Part shown: in pieces, positions 1 to 5,476 of the stretch
Position numbering within the stretch: the stretch's first letter is position 1
Layout of the letters: every line of letters starts with the position of its first letter
Origin: Clostridia bacterium
Lineage (GTDB): Bacteria; Bacillota; Clostridia; Oscillospirales; Acutalibacteraceae
Assembly: GCA_900772705.1 (NCBI GenBank)
Contig: CAAGRQ010000041.1
Span: 1-5,719, forward strand
DNA length: 5,719 nucleotides
Reading direction: 5' to 3'
The notes under the pieces: generated by a model
Seen by the model: only the letters and a program-made list of their open reading frames with translations
Databases searched by the model: none
Told to the model about the DNA's origin: nothing
Translations under genes and position numbers: made by a program

Positions 1-29
1 ATTATATAAATGAATTGTGATAGAATAAC

Positions 30-58
30 CAATGTAAGATATAAAATATTTATATAAT
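30..58 (+). promoter_or_regulatory. Candidate promoter of the aminotransferase operon
   Basis: A perfect TATAAT lies at 53-58, which would start transcription near 65 and leave a leader of about 16 bases before the ATG at 81. No good -35 element sits 17 bases upstream: 30-35 reads CAATGT. TTGTGA at 15-20 is a better -35 match, but it would pair with TATAAA at 40-45 over a long 19-base spacer. The whole stretch is very A/T-rich, so chance matches are likely. Confidence 0.4.
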
Positions 59-80
59 ATACAGAATGCGAGGAAACAGT

Positions 81-1334
81 ATGTCAGAATATAAAATGAT
101 GTCTAAGCAGGAGCTCCTCTCCGAGCAGGAGGCACTTCTTAAGAGATTTGAGGAATATAAGGCTATGGGACTTAAACTTGATATGTCCAGAGGTAAGCCG
201 TCAAAGGAACAGCTCGACCTTTCTATGGATATGCTAAAGCCCATAGATTATACCGAAAACGGATTTGATGTTCGTAACTACGGTATTCTTGACGGATTGC
301 AAAGTTGTAAGGAACTTTTTGCTCAACTTCTCGATGTTGATGCAAAGAATGTTCTTGTAGGTCCGGCAGCTTCGCTTAACCTTATGTATGATTACATTTG
401 TCAGTGCTATTGCGAGGGCGTTCTCGGCTCAACACCGTGGTCAAAACTTGACAGCGTAAAATTTCTTTGCCCTGTTCCCGGCTATGACAGACATTTTACC
501 ATTCTCGAGCATTTCGGCATAGAGATGATTAATGTTCCCATGACCGCAGAAGGACCCGATATGGAGGTTATCGAGGAACTTATTAAGGATGAGTCCGTTA
601 AGGGTATGTTCTGCGTTCCTAAGTATTCAAATCCTCAGGGTATTACTTTCAGCGACGAAACCGTAAAGCGTATCGCTCGTATGAAACCGGCTGCAAAGGA
701 TTTCAGAATCGTTTGGGATAACGCATACTGTGTTCACGATATAAAAGACGAGGGCGATGAGCTCCTCAATATATTTAAGGTTGACGGCGTAAACGAAGAT
801 ATGATTATTGAGGTTTGCTCAACCGCTAAAATGACTTTCCCGGGTGCAGGAATCTCGGCACTTGTCGCAAGCGACGCTAATATGAAGCAGATTAAGAACC
901 GTCTTAACTGCCAGACAATCAGTTATGATAAGATGAATCAACTTCGTCATGTAAGATTCTTTAAGAATCTTGACGGCATTAAGGCTCATATGAAAAAGCA
1001 TGCGGCTATTATGAAACCTAAGTTTGATATGGTTATCGAACACCTTGAAAATGAACTCGGCGGTCTCGGCATTGCATCTTGGATTGACCCTAAGGGCGGC
1101 TATTTCATCAGCCTTGATGTTATGAACGGCTGTGCAAAGAGAGTCGGCGAACTTTGTAAGGAAGCAGGCGTTACTCTTACTACTATCGGTGCTACCTATC
1201 CGTACTTTAATGACCCTAAGGACAGCAATATCCGTATTGCTCCGTCACTTCCGCCGGTTGCCGAACTTGATACAGCAACTCGGATTCTCTGCGTAAGCGT
1301 TAAACTTGCCGCTATCGAGAAGTTGTTGGGCTGA
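81..1334 (+). CDS. Aspartate aminotransferase-like PLP enzyme (MocR-type class I aminotransferase)
   Basis: This is a cytosolic pyridoxal-phosphate enzyme of fold type I. It probably moves amino groups between aspartate (or a related amino acid) and 2-oxoglutarate. I place it in the Aminotran_MocR family (Rv3722c-like) because of the N-terminal signature MSRGKPSKEQLDLS (residues 35-48 counted from the 81 start). Other visible marks are SNPQG (N184), WDNAY (D213 and Y216, cofactor ring contacts), STAKMTFPGAG with the likely Schiff-base lysine K250, and NIRIAPS with R385 as the likely substrate carboxylate-binding arginine. The 417-residue length fits the family. An in-frame ATG at 66 exists, but the ATG at 81 is preceded by GAGGA at 70-74 with normal spacing, so 81 is the better start. 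It is the first gene of a three-gene unit, and its TGA shares a base with the next ATG. The exact amino-donor specificity is inferred, not shown. Confidence 0.88.
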   Translation: MSEYKMMSKQELLSEQEALLKRFEEYKAMGLKLDMSRGKPSKEQLDLSMDMLKPIDYTENGFDVRNYGILDGLQSCKELFAQLLDVDAKNVLVGPAASLNLMYDYICQCYCEGVLGSTPWSKLDSVKFLCPVPGYDRHFTILEHFGIEMINVPMTAEGPDMEVIEELIKDESVKGMFCVPKYSNPQGITFSDETVKRIARMKPAAKDFRIVWDNAYCVHDIKDEGDELLNIFKVDGVNEDMIIEVCSTAKMTFPGAGISALVASDANMKQIKNRLNCQTISYDKMNQLRHVRFFKNLDGIKAHMKKHAAIMKPKFDMVIEHLENELGGLGIASWIDPKGGYFISLDVMNGCAKRVGELCKEAGVTLTTIGATYPYFNDPKDSNIRIAPSLPPVAELDTATRILCVSVKLAAIEKLLG

Positions 1335-2113
1335 TGACAGTAGGTGCGTCTTCTGCGTGCTTCTTCCCGCTGGAAACGGAAAAGGCACTTGACGGAGTTT
1401 TAGGGCTCGGATTTGATAAGGCAGAGGTGTTTTTCAATACTTCATCGGAACTTGAAGAACCCTTTGTTAAGGAACTTAAAAGAAATGCCGATGAACACGG
1501 TGCAAAGATTTTATCTGTTCATCCGTTTTCATCATCTCTTGAAAGTAATTGTATTTTTGCCGAATATAAGCGTAGGTTTGACGATTTCATCGGACTTTAC
1601 CAAAAGCATTTTCATGCGGCGGCTGTGCTGGGAGCGGATGTCGTTGTTATTCACGGTTCTGTTGCAAAGCAAAAAAGAGATTTGAGTGATGAGTTCTATT
1701 TTGACAGATTTCAAAAGTTGATTGACCTCGGAAAGAGGGAGGGCGTTCGGGTCTGTCAGGAGAATGTCGTTCGCTTTCGCAGTGAGAATGTTGAGTTTCT
1801 TAAAAAAATGCGTTCTGCTCTGGGCGACGATTTTAATATGGTCTTTGATGTTAAGCAGGCTATCCGCTCAGGATATGACCCGTTTTATGTGCTTAATGAA
1901 TTTAAGAATGATATAGTTCATATTCATCTCAGCGATAACACACCCGAAGTTGACTGTATGCCTCCGGGACGGGGTACCTTTGATTTTAGGCGACTGTTTG
2001 ATGTTATGGACAGCATTGATTATAAAGGCGGATATGTTATAGAGATTTACTCTAAAGGCTATAATGTTGCAGAGGAATTAAAGTTAAGTAAGAAATATTT
2101 GGAAAATTTATAA
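1334..2113 (+). CDS. Sugar phosphate isomerase/epimerase-like TIM-barrel protein
   Basis: The 259-residue protein belongs to the xylose isomerase-like TIM-barrel superfamily (AP_endonuc_2 fold), which contains metal-dependent sugar isomerases, epimerases, inosose dehydratases and endonuclease IV. Candidate metal and catalytic residues sit at the ends of predicted strands in the expected order: H63 (SVHPF), H107 (VIHGS), E143 (CQENV), D172 (VFDVKQA), H198 (HIHLSDN) and E237 (VIEIYS). The HIHLSDN and VIEIYS motifs and the PPGRGTFDF segment (209-217) are typical of sugar isomerase/epimerase members rather than of DNA repair endonuclease IV. No signal peptide is seen, so it is cytosolic. The ATG overlaps the stop of the aminotransferase gene (TGATG at 1332-1336) with no strong ribosome binding site of its own, which points to translational coupling. 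The substrate cannot be read from the sequence. Confidence 0.85.
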   Translation: MTVGASSACFFPLETEKALDGVLGLGFDKAEVFFNTSSELEEPFVKELKRNADEHGAKILSVHPFSSSLESNCIFAEYKRRFDDFIGLYQKHFHAAAVLGADVVVIHGSVAKQKRDLSDEFYFDRFQKLIDLGKREGVRVCQENVVRFRSENVEFLKKMRSALGDDFNMVFDVKQAIRSGYDPFYVLNEFKNDIVHIHLSDNTPEVDCMPPGRGTFDFRRLFDVMDSIDYKGGYVIEIYSKGYNVAEELKLSKKYLENL

Positions 2114-2124
2114 GAAGAATTATA

Positions 2125-3015
2125 ATGAACAAGTTAAGCAACAAGACAAAAGGAATTATATGCATACTGCTCTCGGCATTTTTCTTCAGCGGTATGAGCT
2201 CTTTTATTAATCTTTCAGGGGATCTTCCTGTTCCTCAAAAGGTTTTCTTCCGTAATCTTGTTGCTCTTTTTTGTGCCTCGGCGGTTTTGCTTAAAAATCA
2301 TCAGCCGTTTAAGCCGACAAAGGGTTGCCTTAAATATCATTTTTTGCGTTCGTCCGTCGGACTTCTAGGCGTTTTCGGCAATTTTTATGCAACCACTCAT
2401 ATGGCTCATACCGCAGACGCTGCAATGCTTAATAAACTGTCACCGTTTGCAACGCTGATTTTTTGCGCTTTATTTCTTAAAGAAAAGGTAAAGCCTAAGC
2501 AGGCTGTTGCCATTGTTATTGCTTTTATCGGCGCTATGTTCGTTATTAAGCCGACGCTTTCAAATGTCGAACTTGTGCCGTCGCTTGCCGGATTCATAGG
2601 CGGAGTCAGCGCAGGCGCTGCCTATACAACCGTTCGCCATATGGCAAATAAGGGCGAAAACGGCAGGTTTACGGTGTTCTTCTTCTCGGCTTTTTCTGTT
2701 GTGGTAACCGCTCCGTATCTTGTTTTTAATTATCACCCCATGACCCCACAGCAACTTTTCTATCTCTTTATGGTAGGCGTTTGCGCCGCAGGCGGTCAGT
2801 TTGCAATCACTGCCGCATATACTTTCGCTCCGAGCAGTGAAATTTCCATATATGATTATTCAAATATTATATTTACTGCCATAGAGGGATATTTCTTCCT
2901 CGGTCATCAGATACCCGATGTGCTCTCGATTGTGGGCTATTTTATCATTTGTTTGATGGCTGTTTGGATGTTTATATACAATAATAAGAGTACAGAACTT
3001 AAAAAGCAAAAATAA
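2125..3015 (+). CDS. EamA-family (DMT superfamily) transporter
   Basis: This is an integral inner-membrane carrier of 296 residues with about ten hydrophobic helices, near 10-30, 38-57, 74-92, 98-118, 127-143, 151-171, 182-202, 211-234, 241-261 and 266-287. The two halves each look like an EamA repeat. Each ends with the typical pattern of a helix ending in F/L-L-x-E or L-G-H, a short polar link and a glycine-containing last helix (FLKEKVKPKQ near 117-126; FFLGHQIPD near 257-265). The C-terminus is short and basic (ELKKQK), consistent with a cytosolic tail. Family members export or import amino acids, nucleosides, S-adenosylmethionine and other small metabolites, and the substrate here is unknown. 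It lies 11 bases after the TIM-barrel gene with only a weak purine-rich AAGAAG before the ATG. It is probably the last gene of the operon. Confidence 0.88.
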   Translation: MNKLSNKTKGIICILLSAFFFSGMSSFINLSGDLPVPQKVFFRNLVALFCASAVLLKNHQPFKPTKGCLKYHFLRSSVGLLGVFGNFYATTHMAHTADAAMLNKLSPFATLIFCALFLKEKVKPKQAVAIVIAFIGAMFVIKPTLSNVELVPSLAGFIGGVSAGAAYTTVRHMANKGENGRFTVFFFSAFSVVVTAPYLVFNYHPMTPQQLFYLFMVGVCAAGGQFAITAAYTFAPSSEISIYDYSNIIFTAIEGYFFLGHQIPDVLSIVGYFIICLMAVWMFIYNNKSTELKKQK

Positions 3016-3043
3016 ATCAACATATTGTATATTGTTAAAACAC

Positions 3044-3072
3044 TTGCAATTATCTATATATTGTGGTATAAT
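3044..3072 (+). promoter_or_regulatory. Sigma-A type promoter of nrdR
   Basis: TTGCAA at 3044-3049 and a perfect TATAAT at 3067-3072 are separated by 17 bases. A TG at 3064-3065 makes an extended -10 (TGGTATAAT). Transcription should start near 3079-3081, about 80 bases before the nrdR ATG. This is the clearest promoter in the window. Confidence 0.75.
3051..3066 (+). promoter_or_regulatory. Candidate NrdR box inside the nrdR promoter spacer
   Basis: The 16 bases at 3051-3066 (TATCTATATATTGTGG) match the known NrdR box pattern ACACWATATATWGTGT at 12 of 16 positions. The core CTATATATTGTG is an unbroken match. The site fills most of the space between the -35 and -10, so a bound NrdR would block RNA polymerase. 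NrdR boxes normally occur as pairs about three helical turns apart. Weaker partners are visible at 3022-3037 (11/16, offset 29) and 3015-3030 (12/16, offset 36), neither at the ideal 31-32 spacing. The A/T-richness of the region raises the chance of a false match. Confidence 0.5.
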
Positions 3073-3074
3073 GA

Positions 3075-3115
3075 CCTCAAATTGAGAATTTGTCGTATTC
3101 TCGATTTGAGGTTTT
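3075..3115 (+). terminator. Hairpin with T-run between the EamA gene and nrdR (terminator or leader hairpin)
   Basis: A 15-bp stem (3075-3089 with 3097-3111, one G-T pair) encloses a 7-base loop and is followed by TTTT at 3112-3115. No other terminator is visible after the EamA gene, so this probably ends the upstream operon. It begins only three bases after the nrdR -10. RNA started from that promoter near 3079 would lack the first four C/G-rich bases of the stem, leaving an A/T-rich 11-bp stem separated from the T-run. An attenuator role for nrdR is the alternative reading. Confidence 0.65.
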
Positions 3116-3158
3116 GCACATTTTGTGTCACTTTATGACCTGATATGGAGGAGTCATT

Positions 3159-3608
3159 ATGAAATGTCCGTTTTGCGGTTATACAGAGAGTAAGGTTATT
3201 GACTCTCGCCCCACAGATGAGAACGAGCGTATTCGCCGCCGCAGAGAGTGTATTCAGTGCTCAAAACGCTTTACCACCTATGAGACTATTGAGGATGTTC
3301 CGATTATTGTAATTAAAAAGGATAGATCTCGTGAGGTCTTTGACCGAAATAAAATTCTAAAGGGTATGCTTCGTGCGTGCGAAAAGCGTAAGGTTACCGT
3401 TGCCGATTTGGACGCAAAGATTGATGAGATTGAGGCTTCTCTCCAGTCCTCGGTTGACAGAGAAGTAACTTCTGCCCGTATCGGCGAACTCATTATGGAA
3501 AAACTCAAGGAAATCGACGAGGTGGCTTATGTTCGCTTTGCCTCCGTTTATAAGGAGTTTGATTCGGCAGAATCTTTCCGTGACGAACTCGCAAAACTCG
3601 GAGAATAA
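3159..3608 (+). CDS. nrdR: Transcriptional repressor NrdR
   Basis: NrdR is the cytosolic Zn-ribbon/ATP-cone repressor that senses the ATP/dATP balance and shuts down ribonucleotide reductase genes. The 149-residue protein is full length. The zinc ribbon has C3, C6, C31 and C34. Between them are KVIDSRPTDENERIRRRREC, with the conserved basic RRRR stretch, and then RFTTYE. The ATP-cone follows from about 49 to 139, with IKKDRSREVFDRNKILKGML, RACEKR and VAYVRFASVYKEF, all closely matching known NrdR proteins. The start is fixed by the MKCPFCG N-terminus and by GGAGGAG at 3147-3153, five bases before the ATG. It is transcribed from its own promoter at 3044-3072, probably under its own control, and ends at the terminator at 3619-3654. 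No ribonucleotide reductase gene is in the window, so its targets lie elsewhere. Confidence 0.97.
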   Translation: MKCPFCGYTESKVIDSRPTDENERIRRRRECIQCSKRFTTYETIEDVPIIVIKKDRSREVFDRNKILKGMLRACEKRKVTVADLDAKIDEIEASLQSSVDREVTSARIGELIMEKLKEIDEVAYVRFASVYKEFDSAESFRDELAKLGE

Positions 3609-3618
3609 CAGAATTTGA

Positions 3619-3654
3619 AAAAACCGTAATTGCTATTGTGCAGTTGCGGTTTTT
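3619..3654 (+). terminator. Rho-independent terminator of nrdR
   Basis: A 15-bp stem pairs 3619-3633 with 3640-3654 (two G-T pairs) around the 6-base loop TATTGT. The stem starts with A5 and ends with T5, so it can terminate transcription on either strand. It begins 11 bases after the nrdR stop codon. Confidence 0.85.
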
Positions 3655-3655
3655 G

Positions 3656-3684
3656 TTGCTTTATTCGACTTTTTATGATATTAT
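3656..3684 (+). promoter_or_regulatory. Candidate promoter of the metallophosphoesterase gene
   Basis: TTGCTT at 3656-3661 and TATTAT at 3679-3684 are 17 bases apart, with an extended TG at 3676-3677. The predicted start near 3691 would leave only about ten bases before the ATG at 3700, with GGTGAT at 3691-3696 as the ribosome binding site. That very short leader lowers confidence. The terminator just upstream means the gene needs its own promoter. Confidence 0.45.
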
Positions 3685-3699
3685 GTTAGCGGTGATGAT

Positions 3700-4794
3700 A
3701 TGGACTTGAAATTTAATGACGGAAAATTCAGGATACTGATGATAGCCGACACCCAGGAGGGGGCTAAGGTCAGTTCCGATACCATACATTTAATTGAGGC
3801 TTCGCTCGACAGGGCACAGCCCGATATGGTTGTTTTCAGCGGCGACCAGATTTGGCGCAAGAGCAGTTTTAACGGCGACAAGACTAAGGTGACTTCGGCA
3901 CTTAAAACTATTACTCAGCCGGTAGTTGACAGGAAAATTCCTTTTGCCGTTTGCTTTGGAAATCACGACAGACAGGTCGGTCTTTCAAACGAGGAGCAGT
4001 TTGAGATTTACAAAACTTTTGACGGCTTTATCGGCGAAAGCGACGAGGAAATTGACGGCGTGGGAAATCACTGCTTTGAGATTAAAGAGGGCGATGATGT
4101 TAAGTTTTTGCTTTACACCATCGACAGCCACAGTAATCTTAAAGTTGGCTACGATTGCGTTCACGAAAATCAAATTCAGTGGTATAAAGATACCCGTGAT
4201 AAATATGAAAAAAAGTTTGGAAATGTCATTCCCGGCGTTGTTATTCAGCATATTCCGATTTGCGAAGTTTTTGACTTAATGACTCGGGTTAAGCGTACAA
4301 CAAAGGGTGCTGTGCGAGGTTTCAGAACTCATGACGGCGAATACTTCGTTCTTAAAAAGGACAGGGTAAACAAAGAAGCATTTATGAGAGAATCGCCTGC
4401 CGACCCGCAAGAAAACAGCGGTGAGTTTGAGGCAATGTGTGAAAAAGGCGATATAAGAGGAATTTATTTCGGCCATGACCATAATAATTCCTTTGACGGA
4501 CTTATTAACGGAGTCAATGTCGGATACACTCAGGGTGCAGGTTTTAATGTTTACGGTCCCGGTAAGGACAGAGGCACACGAGTTATCGACCTTTATTCTA
4601 ACGGCACGGTTGAAACATATGATATGAGATATAGGGATATAGTGGGTAAAAAACTCGATCATCCTGTTAAATACGCATTTTTCCAACTTTGCCCGACCAA
4701 TACCTTTGACGCCGTTATGCGTATTACAAAGGCGTTTGTCGCAATAGCAATAATACTCGTTATCATTTTAATATTAATGATGCTTTTCAGTTAA
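3700..4794 (+). CDS. Calcineurin-like metallophosphoesterase with C-terminal membrane anchor
   Basis: This is a two-metal phosphoesterase of the calcineurin-like superfamily, of the type related to purple acid phosphatase/Dcr2 proteins. The conserved blocks are present in order: IADTQ (D17, with Q19 where many relatives have His), SGDQ (D49), FGNHDR (N88, H89), QHIP (H184) and GHDHNN (H259, H261). The 364-residue protein has no N-terminal signal peptide. Residues 345-363 form one strongly hydrophobic helix (AFVAIAIILVIILILMM) preceded by RITK. It therefore looks tail-anchored, with the enzyme domain in the cytosol. The substrate (phosphomonoester, phosphodiester or nucleotide) cannot be told from sequence. 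The gene stands alone between two terminators. GGTGAT at 3691-3696 is a close but usable ribosome binding site. Confidence 0.85.
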   Translation: MDLKFNDGKFRILMIADTQEGAKVSSDTIHLIEASLDRAQPDMVVFSGDQIWRKSSFNGDKTKVTSALKTITQPVVDRKIPFAVCFGNHDRQVGLSNEEQFEIYKTFDGFIGESDEEIDGVGNHCFEIKEGDDVKFLLYTIDSHSNLKVGYDCVHENQIQWYKDTRDKYEKKFGNVIPGVVIQHIPICEVFDLMTRVKRTTKGAVRGFRTHDGEYFVLKKDRVNKEAFMRESPADPQENSGEFEAMCEKGDIRGIYFGHDHNNSFDGLINGVNVGYTQGAGFNVYGPGKDRGTRVIDLYSNGTVETYDMRYRDIVGKKLDHPVKYAFFQLCPTNTFDAVMRITKAFVAIAIILVIILILMMLFS

Positions 4795-4808
4795 TGAAAC
4801 ATAAAATT

Positions 4809-4840
4809 AAATCTCCTTCGGAACTTCCGAGGGAGATTTT
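4809..4840 (+). terminator. Terminator between the metallophosphoesterase gene and the hisC remnant
   Basis: A 13-bp stem (4809-4821 with 4827-4839, one T-G pair) has the 5-base loop AACTT and ends in TTTT at 4837-4840. It lies 14 bases after the metallophosphoesterase stop. On the - strand it lies just after the stop of the hisC-like remnant and is followed there by the T-rich AATTTTAT, so it can act in both directions between convergent genes. Confidence 0.85.
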
Positions 4841-4843
4841 GCG

Positions 4844-5020
4844 TTATTTATGTGTATTTATAAAATCTTTTATTCCGCCGAGCAACTTGTCAACTTCTTT
4901 GTCAGTGCCGATTGTTATACGAACGAATTTATTTATTCTACGATATTTCCAAATATTCTTTTTGGCGTTTCTAAATTTTGCTGTACCGATTATGGCAAAA
5001 AAATAATAATTGTCTGCAAC
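4844..5020 (-). pseudogene. hisC: Headless C-terminal remnant of a HisC-like aminotransferase
   Basis: Reading the - strand up to the TAA at 4846-4844 gives RRINKFVRITIGT followed by DKEVDKLLGGIKDFINTHK. This closely resembles the end of histidinol-phosphate aminotransferase (the R-I-x-x-F-x-R-I-T-I-G-T block, whose second Arg binds the substrate carboxylate). This firm part covers 4844-4942. The same frame stays open back to about 5095 but has no ATG, GTG or TTG start. It carries only a faint resemblance to the preceding HisC region (VADNYYFFAIIGTAKF at 5020-4973), and the usual segment between the two blocks appears to be missing. The PLP lysine and most of the enzyme are absent, so it cannot be functional. 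The identification as HisC rather than another class I aminotransferase is likely but not certain. Confidence 0.55.
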
Positions 5021-5046
5021 TTTTTGGCGTTCTGAACTGTTATAAC
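5015..5046 (+). promoter_or_regulatory. Candidate ECF-type (autoregulated) promoter of the sigma factor fragment
   Basis: TGCAAC at 5015-5020 followed by a T-run resembles the TGAAAC-type -35 of ECF sigma factors such as SigW. After 16 bases comes CTGTTATAAC at 5037-5046 as the -10 region. ECF sigma genes often read their own promoters, so finding this directly before the sigma fragment makes sense. The -10 is not a canonical CGTA/CGTC, so the call is tentative. Confidence 0.35.
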
Positions 5047-5063
5047 AGTGAAAGGACCTTTCA
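5037..5063. repeat. Two abutting perfect palindromes before the sigma fragment
   Basis: CTGTTATAACAG (5037-5048) is a perfect 12-base palindrome. It is directly followed by TGAAAGGACCTTTCA (5049-5063), a perfect inverted repeat around one central base. The pair is flanked by TCTGAA (5031-5036) and TTCAGA (5060-5065), which are also inverted copies of each other. They lie at the -10 and leader of the candidate promoter and could be an operator or an RNA structure near the ribosome binding site. Confidence 0.6.
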
Positions 5064-5076
5064 GAGATGAGGCGAA

Positions 5077-5181
5077 ATGATGACAGAAGAAAAGTTTATA
5101 CATGCTGTCAAAAGAAACAGCCAGAGATTGTTTGTCATAGCGTTTTCGTATTTAAAGAATAAACACGATGCTGAGGACGTT
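5077..5181 (+). pseudogene. 5' fragment of an ECF sigma-70 family sigma factor
   Basis: The first 35 codons read MMTEEKFIHAVKRNSQRLFV followed by IAFSYLKNKHDAEDV, which is the start of sigma region 2 in ECF sigma factors (the pattern is usually ...A-x-x-x-x-x-D-A-E-D-V-x-Q-E-x-F). GAGG at 5069-5072 is the ribosome binding site. It fits the second ATG (5080) slightly better than the first (5077). After codon 35 the similarity stops. The frame continues through unrelated DNA with FSIVSITLSIK and ends at TGA 5233-5235 after 52 codons. Regions 2.3-2.4 and 4, needed for promoter recognition, are gone, so no working sigma factor can be made. Such sigma factors usually drive stress or envelope responses and are followed by an anti-sigma gene, which is not present here. 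Confidence 0.7.
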
Positions 5182-5474
5182 TTCTCTATTGTTTCCATCA
5201 CCTTATCTATAAAGGCATCAGGAACTTGCTCATGAAACAAATCACCCATAGAGCAAACAAATATCATTTGTGGTTTACTCCAACTTAAAGGCTCTTTTAA
5301 ACACTCTTCATGAGTAGTAACTTGAAATCCATTGTTATATTTTGTTTGTCCCATGGCTTTCAATCGTCGAGCCATCACTTCTGCATAACAATGTCGACAT
5401 CCCTCTGATACCTTACTACACCCTGTAACAGGGTTCCAACTTTTATTAGTCCATTCTATCTTCGAATTTGCCAT
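5178..5474 (-). pseudogene. Truncated DUF5131 / phage Gp37-Gp68 family three-Cys-motif protein
   Basis: On the - strand from ATG 5474 the protein starts with IEWTNKSWNPVTGCSKVSEG (6-25), then CRHCYAEVMARR (26-37). This is the hallmark of the DUF5131 (Gp37/Gp68) family, with the Cys motif C19-x6-C26-x2-C29, which recalls a radical-SAM iron-sulfur motif. The conserved block IFVCSMGDLFHEQVPDAFID (71-90) follows. Homology stops after about residue 98-99 (VMETIEK), where family members continue with a segment ending in a LTKR-type block. Here the frame instead runs antisense through the sigma fragment to a stop at 5061-5063, giving a 137-residue chimera. The family is usually well over 200 residues, so more than half is missing. 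It starts two bases after the stop of the TcmP-like gene, with no strong ribosome binding site, as in a coupled pair. Its molecular function is not established. Confidence 0.8.
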
Positions 5475-5476
5475 TA

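Noticed and set aside
66..80. Alternative upstream ATG of the aminotransferase at 66
   Set aside because: The GAGGA ribosome binding site at 70-74 lies between 66 and 81 and is well spaced only for the ATG at 81; the extra residues MRGNS match nothing expected.
1413..1916. Two overlapping + strand frames inside the TIM-barrel gene
   Set aside because: They are out-of-frame shadows of the isomerase-like gene, which has clear family motifs throughout 1334-2113.
3112..3130. Small inverted repeat CACA-TTT-TGTG as a second NrdR box
   Set aside because: The half-sites are only four bases and too close together compared with the 16-base NrdR box; it lies downstream of the start site.
4276..4686. 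136-codon open frame on the - strand
   Set aside because: It lies wholly antisense to the well-supported metallophosphoesterase gene, has a sequence without domain features and no ribosome binding site that I can see.
4794..5035. Two + strand open frames of 61-70 codons after the metallophosphoesterase
   Set aside because: They run through the terminator hairpin or antisense to the hisC-like tail, and their translations look like antisense noise rather than a protein family.
5061..5180. The last ~38 codons of the DUF5131 open frame as genuine protein
   Set aside because: This part reads antisense through the sigma fragment and its leader and lacks the conserved second half of the DUF5131 family.
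5077..5235. A 52-residue small protein on the + strand
   Set aside because: Only the first 35 codons look like a protein (sigma region 2); the last 17 codons are antisense to the DUF5131 gene, so it is a broken sigma factor and not a real small gene.
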